Source of the DNA: Campylobacterales bacterium
GTDB lineage: Bacteria; Campylobacterota; Campylobacteria; Campylobacterales; JALSKU01
Assembly (NCBI GenBank): GCA_027023175.1
Contig: JALVWW010000255.1
Coordinates: forward strand, 1-31,388
DNA: 31,388 nucleotides
Direction: 5' to 3'
Made by a program: the position numbers and the translations under genes. Positions 24,451 to 31,032 of the stretch are shown here, piece after piece. The notes under the pieces were generated by a model that was not told the origin of the DNA, made no database searches, and was given only the letters and a program-made list of their open reading frames with translations. The first letter of the stretch is position 1. The number at the start of each line of letters is the position of its first letter.

Positions 24451-25008
24451 TTAGTTGCTGCTGGCATTATTGTCAGAGGAAATGGTTTGTTTTATGGATT
24501 GTACAGCCTTTTTTCCATCGTCAAATTTAAGCTTTACTATATAATTTCCACTTTTTATAAGGTACGGATATATATATGAGTTTTGTAATTTACTGTCTAT
24601 ATTGTCTCTGAAAATATCCATGCTTCTTAATGCAAAAATCAATATGGAAAAAAGCAGAAAAATTTTAAGTGAACCCACTAAAAACCCCAATATTCTGTTT
24701 AACAGTCCCAGTCCACTCAAGCTTATAAGTTTTGTAAATAAAAATCCTACAAGAATGGAAGCCAACCAAAAAGCTAAAAGAGTTACCAAAAAACCTATAA
24801 AGTATATAGAAGACCTGTTTGTTATGTGATATATTGAACTGTCTATCATATCACCTGCACTCCCAGCATATCTTGATGCTACAAATATTCCGCCTATGAT
24901 ACCTACAAGTCCAAAAACTTCTTTTATAAGTCCACTAAATAAACCTTTTATACCAAATATTATCAGCAAAACTCCAACAGATAGATCAAAAAAAGAGATA
25001 TTTTCCAT
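24451..25008 (-). CDS. CvpA family membrane protein
   Basis: 185 residues with four or five hydrophobic segments in the first 130 residues. Typical CvpA features are FFDLSVGVLLIIFGIKGLFSGLIKE, seen here as the first helix and its Gly-Leu-x-x-Gly turn, then GLVGIIGGIFVASRYAG and a later GLLNRILGFLVGSLK, matching the family pattern GxxdrllGxxxGxxkg. In E. coli CvpA is linked to colicin V production and envelope stress; a Campylobacterota function is not established. The C-terminal ~45 residues are polar. ATG overlaps the GGDEF stop (TAATG), so the two are coupled. Confidence 0.85.
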   Translation of the reverse strand: MENISFFDLSVGVLLIIFGIKGLFSGLIKEVFGLVGIIGGIFVASRYAGSAGDMIDSSIYHITNRSSIYFIGFLVTLLAFWLASILVGFLFTKLISLSGLGLLNRILGFLVGSLKIFLLFSILIFALRSMDIFRDNIDSKLQNSYIYPYLIKSGNYIVKLKFDDGKKAVQSIKQTISSDNNASSN

Positions 25009-25943
25009 TATTCAGTTACCACCCTGTTTTTTCCATTTTCTTTTGCTTTATACAAAGCTCTATCAGCTCTTTCAATGATAGTGTCTATTGTATCATTTTG
25101 CCTATGTCCGGTTATGCCTCCACTCATTGTTATCTTGATGGTCGAATTTTTATATATAAGTTTGCTTTCACTTATGGTTTTTAAAATTCTCTTGGCTATC
25201 TTTTGAGCTTCTGCTAAATCTATCCTGTTTAGAACCACAACAAACTCTTCACCTCCAAACCTGTAAGTTTTTACTTCACTTCTAAGGCTGCTTTTAAGTA
25301 CTTTTGCAACATATATAAGTGTTTTATCGCCCGCGATATGTCCAAAAGTATCATTTATCTTTTTAAAATCATCTAGGTCAAATATAATGAGTGATAAGTC
25401 AAGTTTTTTATCTTTTCCAAAGTCCAGTATGGTTTCTAAGTCTCTTAAGAGTGCTCTTCTATTGTATAGTTTTGTAAGAGGGTCTATGTTTGACTCTTTT
25501 TCAAGTTGGAGTATCTCTTCTTGGAGTTTTATGATGGTTGTATCGGCTTCTTTTAGTGTTTTTAATAAATTTTTATGAAAGTCATTGAAGCTTTCAAGAA
25601 GTTTTGTATTGTCAAGGTCTTCAAGGTCTTTTGTTATTTTGCTTAAATCTATAGAGCTTTTTTTGATGTGTTCGTTTGTTTTGCTAAACTCTTTTATAGA
25701 CTCTTTTGCTATATCATAACAACTATCAACCATTTTGGAGTCTTTAGTGTTTGTAATAGGCTCTATAAGATATGAATTTTTTTTCATAAGAGCATCTATC
25801 TCTTTATTTTTCCTCTCTTTTAAAAACTCTTTAAAAGAGTCTTGATAATATTTTGGAAACGGAGGAATGTTTAAGTCTTTTAAACGTTTAAAAGCATCAT
25901 TTCCAACTCCCATAACATACTTGTTAAGTTCTGAATTTTTCAC
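25008..25943 (-). CDS. GGDEF domain diguanylate cyclase, soluble
   Basis: 311 residues. The first ~150 residues are helical and partly coiled coil (repeated Asp/Leu/Lys heptads before NIDPLTKLYNRRAL), with no membrane helix and no PAS, GAF or REC signature. The GGDEF domain covers ~150-311: DPLTKLYNRRAL, LIIFDLDDFKKINDTFGH, the active loop YRFGGEEFVV, and MSGGIT. GGEEF is a catalytically competent variant, so it probably makes c-di-GMP. The product-inhibition I-site (RxxD) is broken: Arg is at the expected position but Asp is replaced by Val (R-S-E-V). GTG 25943 has AAGGA upstream. It follows pilT by 39 bases. Confidence 0.87.
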   Translation of the reverse strand: MKNSELNKYVMGVGNDAFKRLKDLNIPPFPKYYQDSFKEFLKERKNKEIDALMKKNSYLIEPITNTKDSKMVDSCYDIAKESIKEFSKTNEHIKKSSIDLSKITKDLEDLDNTKLLESFNDFHKNLLKTLKEADTTIIKLQEEILQLEKESNIDPLTKLYNRRALLRDLETILDFGKDKKLDLSLIIFDLDDFKKINDTFGHIAGDKTLIYVAKVLKSSLRSEVKTYRFGGEEFVVVLNRIDLAEAQKIAKRILKTISESKLIYKNSTIKITMSGGITGHRQNDTIDTIIERADRALYKAKENGKNRVVTE

Positions 25944-25982
25944 TTTTTTTCCTTAATTTGGATAAAATATTCAAATATTATC

Positions 25983-27059
25983 CTACTGATACGATATACC
26001 TATGAGATTTGCCAGCTCCTGAGGTTGCGTTGAAAATCTTATAGCGGTATTTTTGTCTATTAGATTATTTTTTATAGCTTCTACCATTGATTGAGTTTGT
26101 GTTCTCATTCCTGATTTCATTTGATTTAACTGCATTTGTGAATAAATTTGGTGTATTTTGTTTTCTCTTATCAGGTTCGATATGGCAGAGTTTGTCAAAA
26201 GTATTTCAAGTATGGCTACTCTGCCTCCTCCAAGTTTTGGAAGCAAACTTTGAGAAATGATAGCAGTTAATGAAGTTGAAAGCATATTTCTTACCTGTAT
26301 CTGCTCTCCGCCTTCAAAACTGTCAACTATCCTGTTTACTGTCTGTACAGCAGAGTTTGTATGTAGTGTGGCAAATACAAGGTGACCCGTTTCTGCCGCA
26401 GTTATGGCGGTAGAGATGGTTTCTCTGTCTCTCATTTCACCTACAAGGATGATATCAGGGTCTTCCCTTAGAGAAAATTTTAGTCCGTTTGCAAAACTGT
26501 AAGTATCAACTCCGACATTTCTGTGTGAAAAGAGGGACTTTTTGTTTTGATGTATAAATTCGACCGGGTCCTCTATGGTGATGATATGTTTTTCTTCGGT
26601 TAGGTTTATTTCATTTAGCATTGCTGCTAGTGTTGTTGATTTACCGCTTCCGGTAGGTCCTGTGACAAGAATAAGGCCTTTCTCTCTTTGTACTATATCT
26701 TTAAATATCTCAGGAAGTTTCAACTCATCTATAGAAGGTATGTTCATGGGAATGGTTCTAAAAGCAGCCGCCACTTCACCATTCATAGTATAGTAATAGT
26801 TTGCTCTAAATCTCCCAATACTGGGCAACTCTATAGCAAAATCAAGCTCTTTGTTTTCTTCCAACTCTTTTTTTTGCCTGTCTGTAATTAATGAGTAACA
26901 CATCGACTCTATGGTTTGGCCTGTAAGTTTTGGCAAATCAAGCGGGGTTAACTTTCCGTCTATTCTTATCTGAGGTTCGCTTCTGCTGACAAGGTGTAAA
27001 TCAGAAGCTTTATATTCGGATATCGTTTTTAAAAGTGCTCTTATGTCAATACTAGCCAT
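25983..27059 (-). CDS. pilT: PilT-type twitching motility ATPase
   Basis: 358 residues from ATG 27059. This is a hexameric secretion-superfamily ATPase that in type IV pili drives retraction. Walker A is TGPTGSGKSTTLAAML, the Asp box is IITIEDPVEFIH, Walker B is DPDIILVGEMRDRET, the His box is TGHLVFATLHTNSA, and the PilT-specific AIRNLIRE element appears as AISNLIRENK. I took ATG 27059 because AGGG lies eight bases upstream and it leaves a ten-base gap after gatC; an upstream TTG (27077) would overlap gatC. No pilin or pilus assembly genes are in this window. A role in pilus retraction is expected but the organelle is not shown here. Confidence 0.9.
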   Translation of the reverse strand: MASIDIRALLKTISEYKASDLHLVSRSEPQIRIDGKLTPLDLPKLTGQTIESMCYSLITDRQKKELEENKELDFAIELPSIGRFRANYYYTMNGEVAAAFRTIPMNIPSIDELKLPEIFKDIVQREKGLILVTGPTGSGKSTTLAAMLNEINLTEEKHIITIEDPVEFIHQNKKSLFSHRNVGVDTYSFANGLKFSLREDPDIILVGEMRDRETISTAITAAETGHLVFATLHTNSAVQTVNRIVDSFEGGEQIQVRNMLSTSLTAIISQSLLPKLGGGRVAILEILLTNSAISNLIRENKIHQIYSQMQLNQMKSGMRTQTQSMVEAIKNNLIDKNTAIRFSTQPQELANLIGISYQ

Positions 27060-27069
27060 ATATGTATCC

Positions 27070-27360
27070 CTATTCAATTATTTTTGGAACTACAAAAAAG
27101 CTGTTTTCTTTTTTAGGTGCATTTTGCAGTATTATTTCTATAACTTCACTATTTTGGGAAGGCTTATCTTCTCTAAAAGGTGTACCTCCTTCAAGAGTAG
27201 CAAATGAAGCATCTTTGTTACTCAAGTCTAATTCATTTAAATTTTCCACAAAGCTGACTATTTCACTTAGATTGTCAATCATTTCATCTTTTTTTTCAGA
27301 TTTTATCTCTATCTGGGATAGCTTTTCAAGTTTTTCCAGAGTTTTAACATCCACTTTCAC
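27070..27360 (-). CDS. gatC: Glutamyl/aspartyl-tRNA amidotransferase subunit C
   Basis: 96 residues, the usual size. GatC is the small wrap-around subunit stabilising GatA in GatCAB, which converts Glu-tRNA-Gln and Asp-tRNA-Asn to the amidated forms; Campylobacterota rely on it for Gln. Family features are VKTLEKLEKLSQIEI near the start, FVENLNELDLSN in the middle, and the C-terminal GGTPFREDKPSQ motif. GTG 27360 has AGGAG seven bases upstream. It is the first gene of the eleven-gene minus-strand unit; gatA and gatB are elsewhere. Confidence 0.94.
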   Translation of the reverse strand: MKVDVKTLEKLEKLSQIEIKSEKKDEMIDNLSEIVSFVENLNELDLSNKDASFATLEGGTPFREDKPSQNSEVIEIILQNAPKKENSFFVVPKIIE

Positions 27361-27408
27361 CTAAAATCTCCTTTTGCCAAAGCTTTGTCCTGCTATTAAA
27401 ATTTTGCT

Positions 27409-27414
27409 ATTATA
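27409..27414 (-). promoter_or_regulatory. Candidate -10 box for the gatC-to-aroE unit
   Basis: The minus strand reads TATAAT (in TGATATAATAGC), about 49 bases before the gatC GTG. It is the only strong promoter candidate I see upstream of the eleven genes, whose internal gaps are all under 40 bases. Confidence 0.6.
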
Positions 27415-27519
27415 TCAAAACAAATTTGAAATTATGCTTTGTATAGCTGTAAACACAATATACAATTATAAGCAATTTATATACCAAAACGAAACTAATG
27501 CGAGTTTAATTTTAAATGT

Positions 27520-27525
27520 GATAAT
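27520..27525 (+). promoter_or_regulatory. Candidate extended -10 for the YfgM-like gene
   Basis: GATAAT preceded by TG (27517-27518) forms an extended -10. It lies 30 bases before the TTG start at 27555 and is followed by the AAGGA ribosome site at 27543-27547. Confidence 0.45.
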
Positions 27526-27554
27526 ATGCTACAAAATTTTTTAAGGAATTTGTT

Positions 27555-28154
27555 TTGAGTATCAAAGAGGATTTAAAAGCCGTAAAAGAAGAATTAAATA
27601 CAGAAGAGCAGTTTTTAGAGGGGCTCATAAGAGCAGAAAGATTTTATAAAAAATATAAAAAACCTATCATAACTGTAGTTGTTATTGCAGTGATAGCATT
27701 TGTAGGCTTTTCGGTAAAAACATACATAGATGAAAGCAATTTAAAAGCTGCCAATGAAGCTTATCTGAAACTCATCAAAAACCCAAATGATACCGATGCA
27801 GCTAAAATTTTAAAAGATAAAAATATCAATCTTTACTATGCATACAGGCTACAGGTAGCTTCGAAAAAAAATGATACAAAAATTTTCAAAGATGTAAAAG
27901 ATAACGCCAAAGACAAGTATCTTTCAGACTTGGCTTCTTATCAGCTTGCCTCACTGTCTAAAAAAAGTGATAATCTAAATGACTACATTGACAATTCAAA
28001 AGCAGGGCTTCTTAAAAATTTTGCACTTTTAGAAGATGCATATCTGCTTTTAAAAGAGAAAAAGAAAGAGCAGGCAAAAATAAAACTATCTTCCATAGAG
28101 GTGGATTCTCCACTTAAAAATATTGCTAAAAATTTAGAGCATTATATAAAATAA
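27555..28154 (+). CDS. YfgM-like TPR-type membrane protein
   Basis: 199 residues from TTG 27555, with AAGGA seven bases upstream. A charged cytoplasmic N-terminus (1-34) is followed by one membrane helix (about 37-57, KPIITVVVIAVIAFVGFSV) and a periplasmic helical region with repeated Ala/Leu/Tyr pairs (YLSDLASYQLASLSKK; LLKNFALLEDAYLLLKEKK) that fit degenerate tetratricopeptide repeats. This layout matches YfgM, which in E. coli associates with SecYEG and periplasmic chaperones and is encoded next to bamB. The next gene here is a BamB-like lipoprotein, which strengthens the call. Identity is by architecture and context, not by a diagnostic motif. Confidence 0.68.
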   Translation: MSIKEDLKAVKEELNTEEQFLEGLIRAERFYKKYKKPIITVVVIAVIAFVGFSVKTYIDESNLKAANEAYLKLIKNPNDTDAAKILKDKNINLYYAYRLQVASKKNDTKIFKDVKDNAKDKYLSDLASYQLASLSKKSDNLNDYIDNSKAGLLKNFALLEDAYLLLKEKKKEQAKIKLSSIEVDSPLKNIAKNLEHYIK

Positions 28155-28172
28155 AAAAGGTTTAGTAAAATT

Positions 28173-29183
28173 ATGAAAAAATATATAAGTTTTATATTGG
28201 TATCACTTTTTCTCTTTATTTTTGTAGGATGTTCATCAAAATCTTTATATGAGCCAAAAAAAGTTGCGGGTTATGTTGATTTTGACGGAAGTTTGCCTGC
28301 ACCCATAGCTGATGTTACAAGAAGCGGTGCAACTTTGCAAAACGGTCAAGTTATATCTAAAAAAACCGGCTTGATGAATGTTTTTATACCTAAAAATGAT
28401 AGGTTTTTAAATATCAGCCAAAATATGGTGATTTATACTTCACCTATGGGCAGACTCAATATTAAAAACAAAAGTGATAAGATTCTGTTTTCACATAATT
28501 TTTCAAAAATGATAGCCAGTGCATCTTTGAAAAATAATCTTTTGGCTATAGTTTTTAGTGACAACTCTTTGATGGTATATGATATAAAAAATAATTTAGT
28601 AAAATTTTCCAAAAAACTTGATGATGTATATGCGCTTGATGCAAGACTTGTAGCACCTTATTTTCTAGGTAAACTCATAGTATTTCCTTCGCTTGATGGG
28701 AGGTTGGTTATAGTTAGTTCTACTGGATTTAATGTTGTAAGAGATATCGTAGTAAGTTCAAAACCATATTTTAACAATGTAATTTTTATGGATGTCTTGG
28801 ATAACAGACTTGTTGCGGCTACTCAAAAAAGAGTCATATCAATAGACCCAAAATCAGTCTCTTTTATGAATGTAGGTGTTAAAGATATTGTTTTTTTGGG
28901 GAAGAGAATTTTTGTATTTACAAAAGATGGAAAAATCATACTCACCAATTCAAATCTAAAAAGACTGAAAGAGAGAAAATTTAAATTTGCCAACTTTTCC
29001 ACTGCGATATACGGACAGTTTATATATGTCATAGAAAAGAATGGGTATCTTATAGCAACTGATAAAGACTTGATAACCACAAATGTATATAAATTGCCAA
29101 ATGCTATAGAAAGTCTTATGTTTACCACCAGTGACACACTTTATTATGATGATAAATACTTTAAACTAAATAAAATAAAGTAA
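28173..29183 (+). CDS. BamB-like beta-propeller lipoprotein
   Basis: 336 residues. The signal peptide ends in a lipobox FVGC with acylated Cys at residue 20, followed by SSKS, so outer-membrane attachment is likely. The body alternates short beta strands with turns such as NSLMVYDIKNN, DGRLVIVSSTG, RVISIDPKS, DGKIILTNSN and NGYLIATDKD, the pattern of PQQ/BamB-type propeller blades with the cofactor-binding Trp missing. BamB assists BamA in outer-membrane protein insertion. It follows the YfgM-like gene by 18 bases, the same pairing as in E. coli. Sequence divergence is high, so BamB function is an inference. Confidence 0.72.
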   Translation: MKKYISFILVSLFLFIFVGCSSKSLYEPKKVAGYVDFDGSLPAPIADVTRSGATLQNGQVISKKTGLMNVFIPKNDRFLNISQNMVIYTSPMGRLNIKNKSDKILFSHNFSKMIASASLKNNLLAIVFSDNSLMVYDIKNNLVKFSKKLDDVYALDARLVAPYFLGKLIVFPSLDGRLVIVSSTGFNVVRDIVVSSKPYFNNVIFMDVLDNRLVAATQKRVISIDPKSVSFMNVGVKDIVFLGKRIFVFTKDGKIILTNSNLKRLKERKFKFANFSTAIYGQFIYVIEKNGYLIATDKDLITTNVYKLPNAIESLMFTTSDTLYYDDKYFKLNKIK

Positions 29184-29188
29184 GGCTT

Positions 29189-30013
29189 ATGTCTACAGCT
29201 CTAGAAGCTTTTATAGAGTATATAACTGTAGTAAAAGGACTTTCAAAAAGAAGTATAGAAGCATACAGCAGTGACTTGAACGATTTTGAGAAATTTTTAA
29301 AAAAAGATATCATAAAAGCCAAACTCGATGATATCCTGGGATATCTGGAAAATTATACCAATCAAAACAGTATCAACAGAAAACTCTCCTCTATAAATAC
29401 TTTTTTTAAATTTTGTGAAAAAGAGGAGTTCGTAAAAAATAGACCTGTTTTGAAGCAGTTCAAATATCAAAGAGTTTTACCGACACTACTTGAGTATGAA
29501 GACATAATTAATGGCTTGAAGCTTATAAAAAAAGAGGGATGGATTGATTATAGAGATTATGCCTATATACTTTTTTTATATGCTACGGGAGTCAGAGTAA
29601 GTGAATCTATAGAGATAAAAAAAGATGATATAAACGGAGAATGGCTAAAGATAAGAAGTGCAAAAGGCGACAAGCAAAGGATGGTGCCTGTTGCCAAATT
29701 TGCTTTAAAAGCTCTAAATGAATATCTTGATAAAAGAGAAAAAAAAAGTGAATATATCTGGGTCAATTACAGAGGCGGTAAAATGAGCAGGATTACGGCA
29801 TTTAAAATAACCAAAAAATATCTCAATGTCTCTCCCCATGTCCTAAGACACTCCTTTGCCACATCTTTGGTTCTAGGTGGAGCAGATTTGAGGGTGGTAC
29901 AGGAACTTTTAGGTCATTCGACTATTTTGACTACACAGATATATACTCATATCCAACAAAAAAACCTGGAACAAACCGTTATGGATTTTCATCCTCTATC
30001 AAAAGGTTGTTGA
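29189..30013 (+). CDS. Xer-type tyrosine recombinase
   Basis: 274 residues. An N-terminal SAM-like core-binding domain (1-90, FIEYITVVKGLSKRSIEAYSSD split over two helices) precedes a catalytic domain with all active residues: Arg in ATGVRVSE, Lys in SAKGDKQRMVPV, H-x-x-R in PHVLRHSFAT, His in LLGHSTI and Tyr in QIYTH. The size matches XerC/XerD. From memory, the XerH of Helicobacter and Campylobacter is longer (about 350 residues), so this may be a second Xer protein or the lineage's own chromosome-dimer resolvase. I found no obvious dif site here. The ATG overlaps no gene and follows the BamB-like stop by five bases, with AAGG in between. Confidence 0.88.
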   Translation: MSTALEAFIEYITVVKGLSKRSIEAYSSDLNDFEKFLKKDIIKAKLDDILGYLENYTNQNSINRKLSSINTFFKFCEKEEFVKNRPVLKQFKYQRVLPTLLEYEDIINGLKLIKKEGWIDYRDYAYILFLYATGVRVSESIEIKKDDINGEWLKIRSAKGDKQRMVPVAKFALKALNEYLDKREKKSEYIWVNYRGGKMSRITAFKITKKYLNVSPHVLRHSFATSLVLGGADLRVVQELLGHSTILTTQIYTHIQQKNLEQTVMDFHPLSKGC

Positions 30014-30015
30014 TT

Positions 30016-30360
30016 GTGAAAAATATTGTAGAGTTTCTAAGTAAAAAAAATTATATCTTTAAAGTGCTTCTTAAGATTGATTTAAAACTTCTTGGAAGCA
30101 GGAAAAAGATAGGGCTTTTTGAAGGAGTTGATACGAAGTCAAACTATGTGACCATATTTAAAATAGACCAAAAAAGCAGATTTGTCACAAAAAATGCCAA
30201 AGAGATTGAAGAATTGTTGGCAAAATTGATAAAACTGAAGCAGCATAACTATAAAAAAAAGATTTTACTTATAAGTTCGCCACTTTGTTCGAAAGCAAAA
30301 AAATATCTCGAAGAGTTGAAATGGAAGATATATGAAAATAGGTTAAAAGATGAAGGGTGA
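30016..30360 (+). CDS. Small conserved-type protein of unknown function
   Basis: 114 residues from GTG 30016, with AAAAGG nine bases upstream; TTG 30007 is an in-frame alternative that overlaps the xer stop. I do not recognise a family. It is very basic (many Lys) and soluble. A predicted beta-hairpin (KIGLFEGVDTKSNYVTIFKI) is followed by a helix (KEIEELLAKLIKLKQ), a strand (KKILLISSP) with a single-Cys SPLCSKA turn, and a C-terminal helix. That strand-helix-strand order is compatible with a small alpha/beta domain. Codon use is like its neighbours. It lies in a tight xer-to-coaX run, so it is likely a real gene. Confidence 0.65.
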   Translation: MKNIVEFLSKKNYIFKVLLKIDLKLLGSRKKIGLFEGVDTKSNYVTIFKIDQKSRFVTKNAKEIEELLAKLIKLKQHNYKKKILLISSPLCSKAKKYLEELKWKIYENRLKDEG

Positions 30361-30371
30361 AGGAATTGGGG
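30351..30371 (+). repeat. Short heptad-phased GAAGG units over a stop codon
   Basis: TGAAGGG, TGAAGGA and the looser ATTGGGG lie in heptad phase across the TGA stop (30358-30360) and into the coaX leader. The GAAGG core matches the minus-strand unit of the array at 5305-5353. With only two clear units it could be chance, or a decayed copy of the same repeat family. Confidence 0.35.
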
Positions 30372-30381
30372 TGTTTGTATT

Positions 30382-31008
30382 ATGTTGTTGTGTGAAATAG
30401 GCAATACAAATATTCACTTTTATAAAAAGGGTGCTAGTTGGAGCAAAAAGGCTACAATCAAAAACCTTTTGGATGTGGATGAAAAATTTTATTATATTAA
30501 TGTAAATGAAAAATTAAAAAGCAAATTAAATGATATGGAAAACGCTACTGACTTAGAGCCTTTTTTAGAGATAGATACTATATACAAAGGTTTGGGTATA
30601 GATAGAGTTGCAGCTTGTAAAGCCATAGATAACGGAGTCATAGTGGATGCCGGAAGTGCGATAACGGTTGACATCATGGCTGGAGGATTGCATCTTGGAG
30701 GGTATATAATGCCGGGGCTTTTTGCACTTCAAAAAAGTTTTTCGGAAATTTCACCAAGACTTGATATGACTCTCAACCCAAACATAGACCTTGATGTTTT
30801 TCCGCAAAATTCTCTTGAAGCTATCAGTTATGGTGCCATAAAGCCTATAATATTGATGCTAAAAGATAGTCAAAAAGATAAGAGGCTCTATTTTACCGGC
30901 GGTGACGGAAAATTTTTTGCAAAATTTTTTGACAATGCCATATATGATGGAAGTTTAATTTTCAAAGGTATGATGAAAGTACTTAAGGGTATCTCTAATA
31001 ATAGGTGA
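30382..31008 (+). CDS. coaX: Type III pantothenate kinase
   Basis: 208 residues. CoaX phosphorylates pantothenate in the first step of CoA synthesis and belongs to the ASKHA fold. Motifs are the phosphate loop LLCEIGNTNIHF, GLGIDRVAA (pantothenate site), DAGSAITVD (second phosphate/metal site), GGYIMPGL, and the adenosine-side FTGGDGKFF. The usual Asp of the DxGNT loop is Glu here. The length is slightly short for CoaX, as in Helicobacter. ATG 30382 has only a distant GGGG as ribosome site. The TGA stop lies at the edge of the loop of an 11-bp hairpin that precedes hisG. Confidence 0.92.
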   Translation: MLLCEIGNTNIHFYKKGASWSKKATIKNLLDVDEKFYYINVNEKLKSKLNDMENATDLEPFLEIDTIYKGLGIDRVAACKAIDNGVIVDAGSAITVDIMAGGLHLGGYIMPGLFALQKSFSEISPRLDMTLNPNIDLDVFPQNSLEAISYGAIKPIILMLKDSQKDKRLYFTGGDGKFFAKFFDNAIYDGSLIFKGMMKVLKGISNNR

Positions 31009-31017
31009 TACCCTTAA
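30983..31017 (+). promoter_or_regulatory. Perfect 11-bp hairpin across the coaX stop, before hisG
   Basis: TTAAGGGTATC (30983-30993) is perfectly complementary to GATACCCTTAA (31007-31017), leaving a 13-base loop. The coaX TGA (31006-31008) starts in the loop and runs into the right arm. Four A's rather than T's follow, so it is not a normal terminator. It lies 15 bases before the hisG ATG and could control hisG translation, mRNA processing or partial read-through. Confidence 0.65.
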
Positions 31018-31032
31018 AACTAAAGGATTGAT

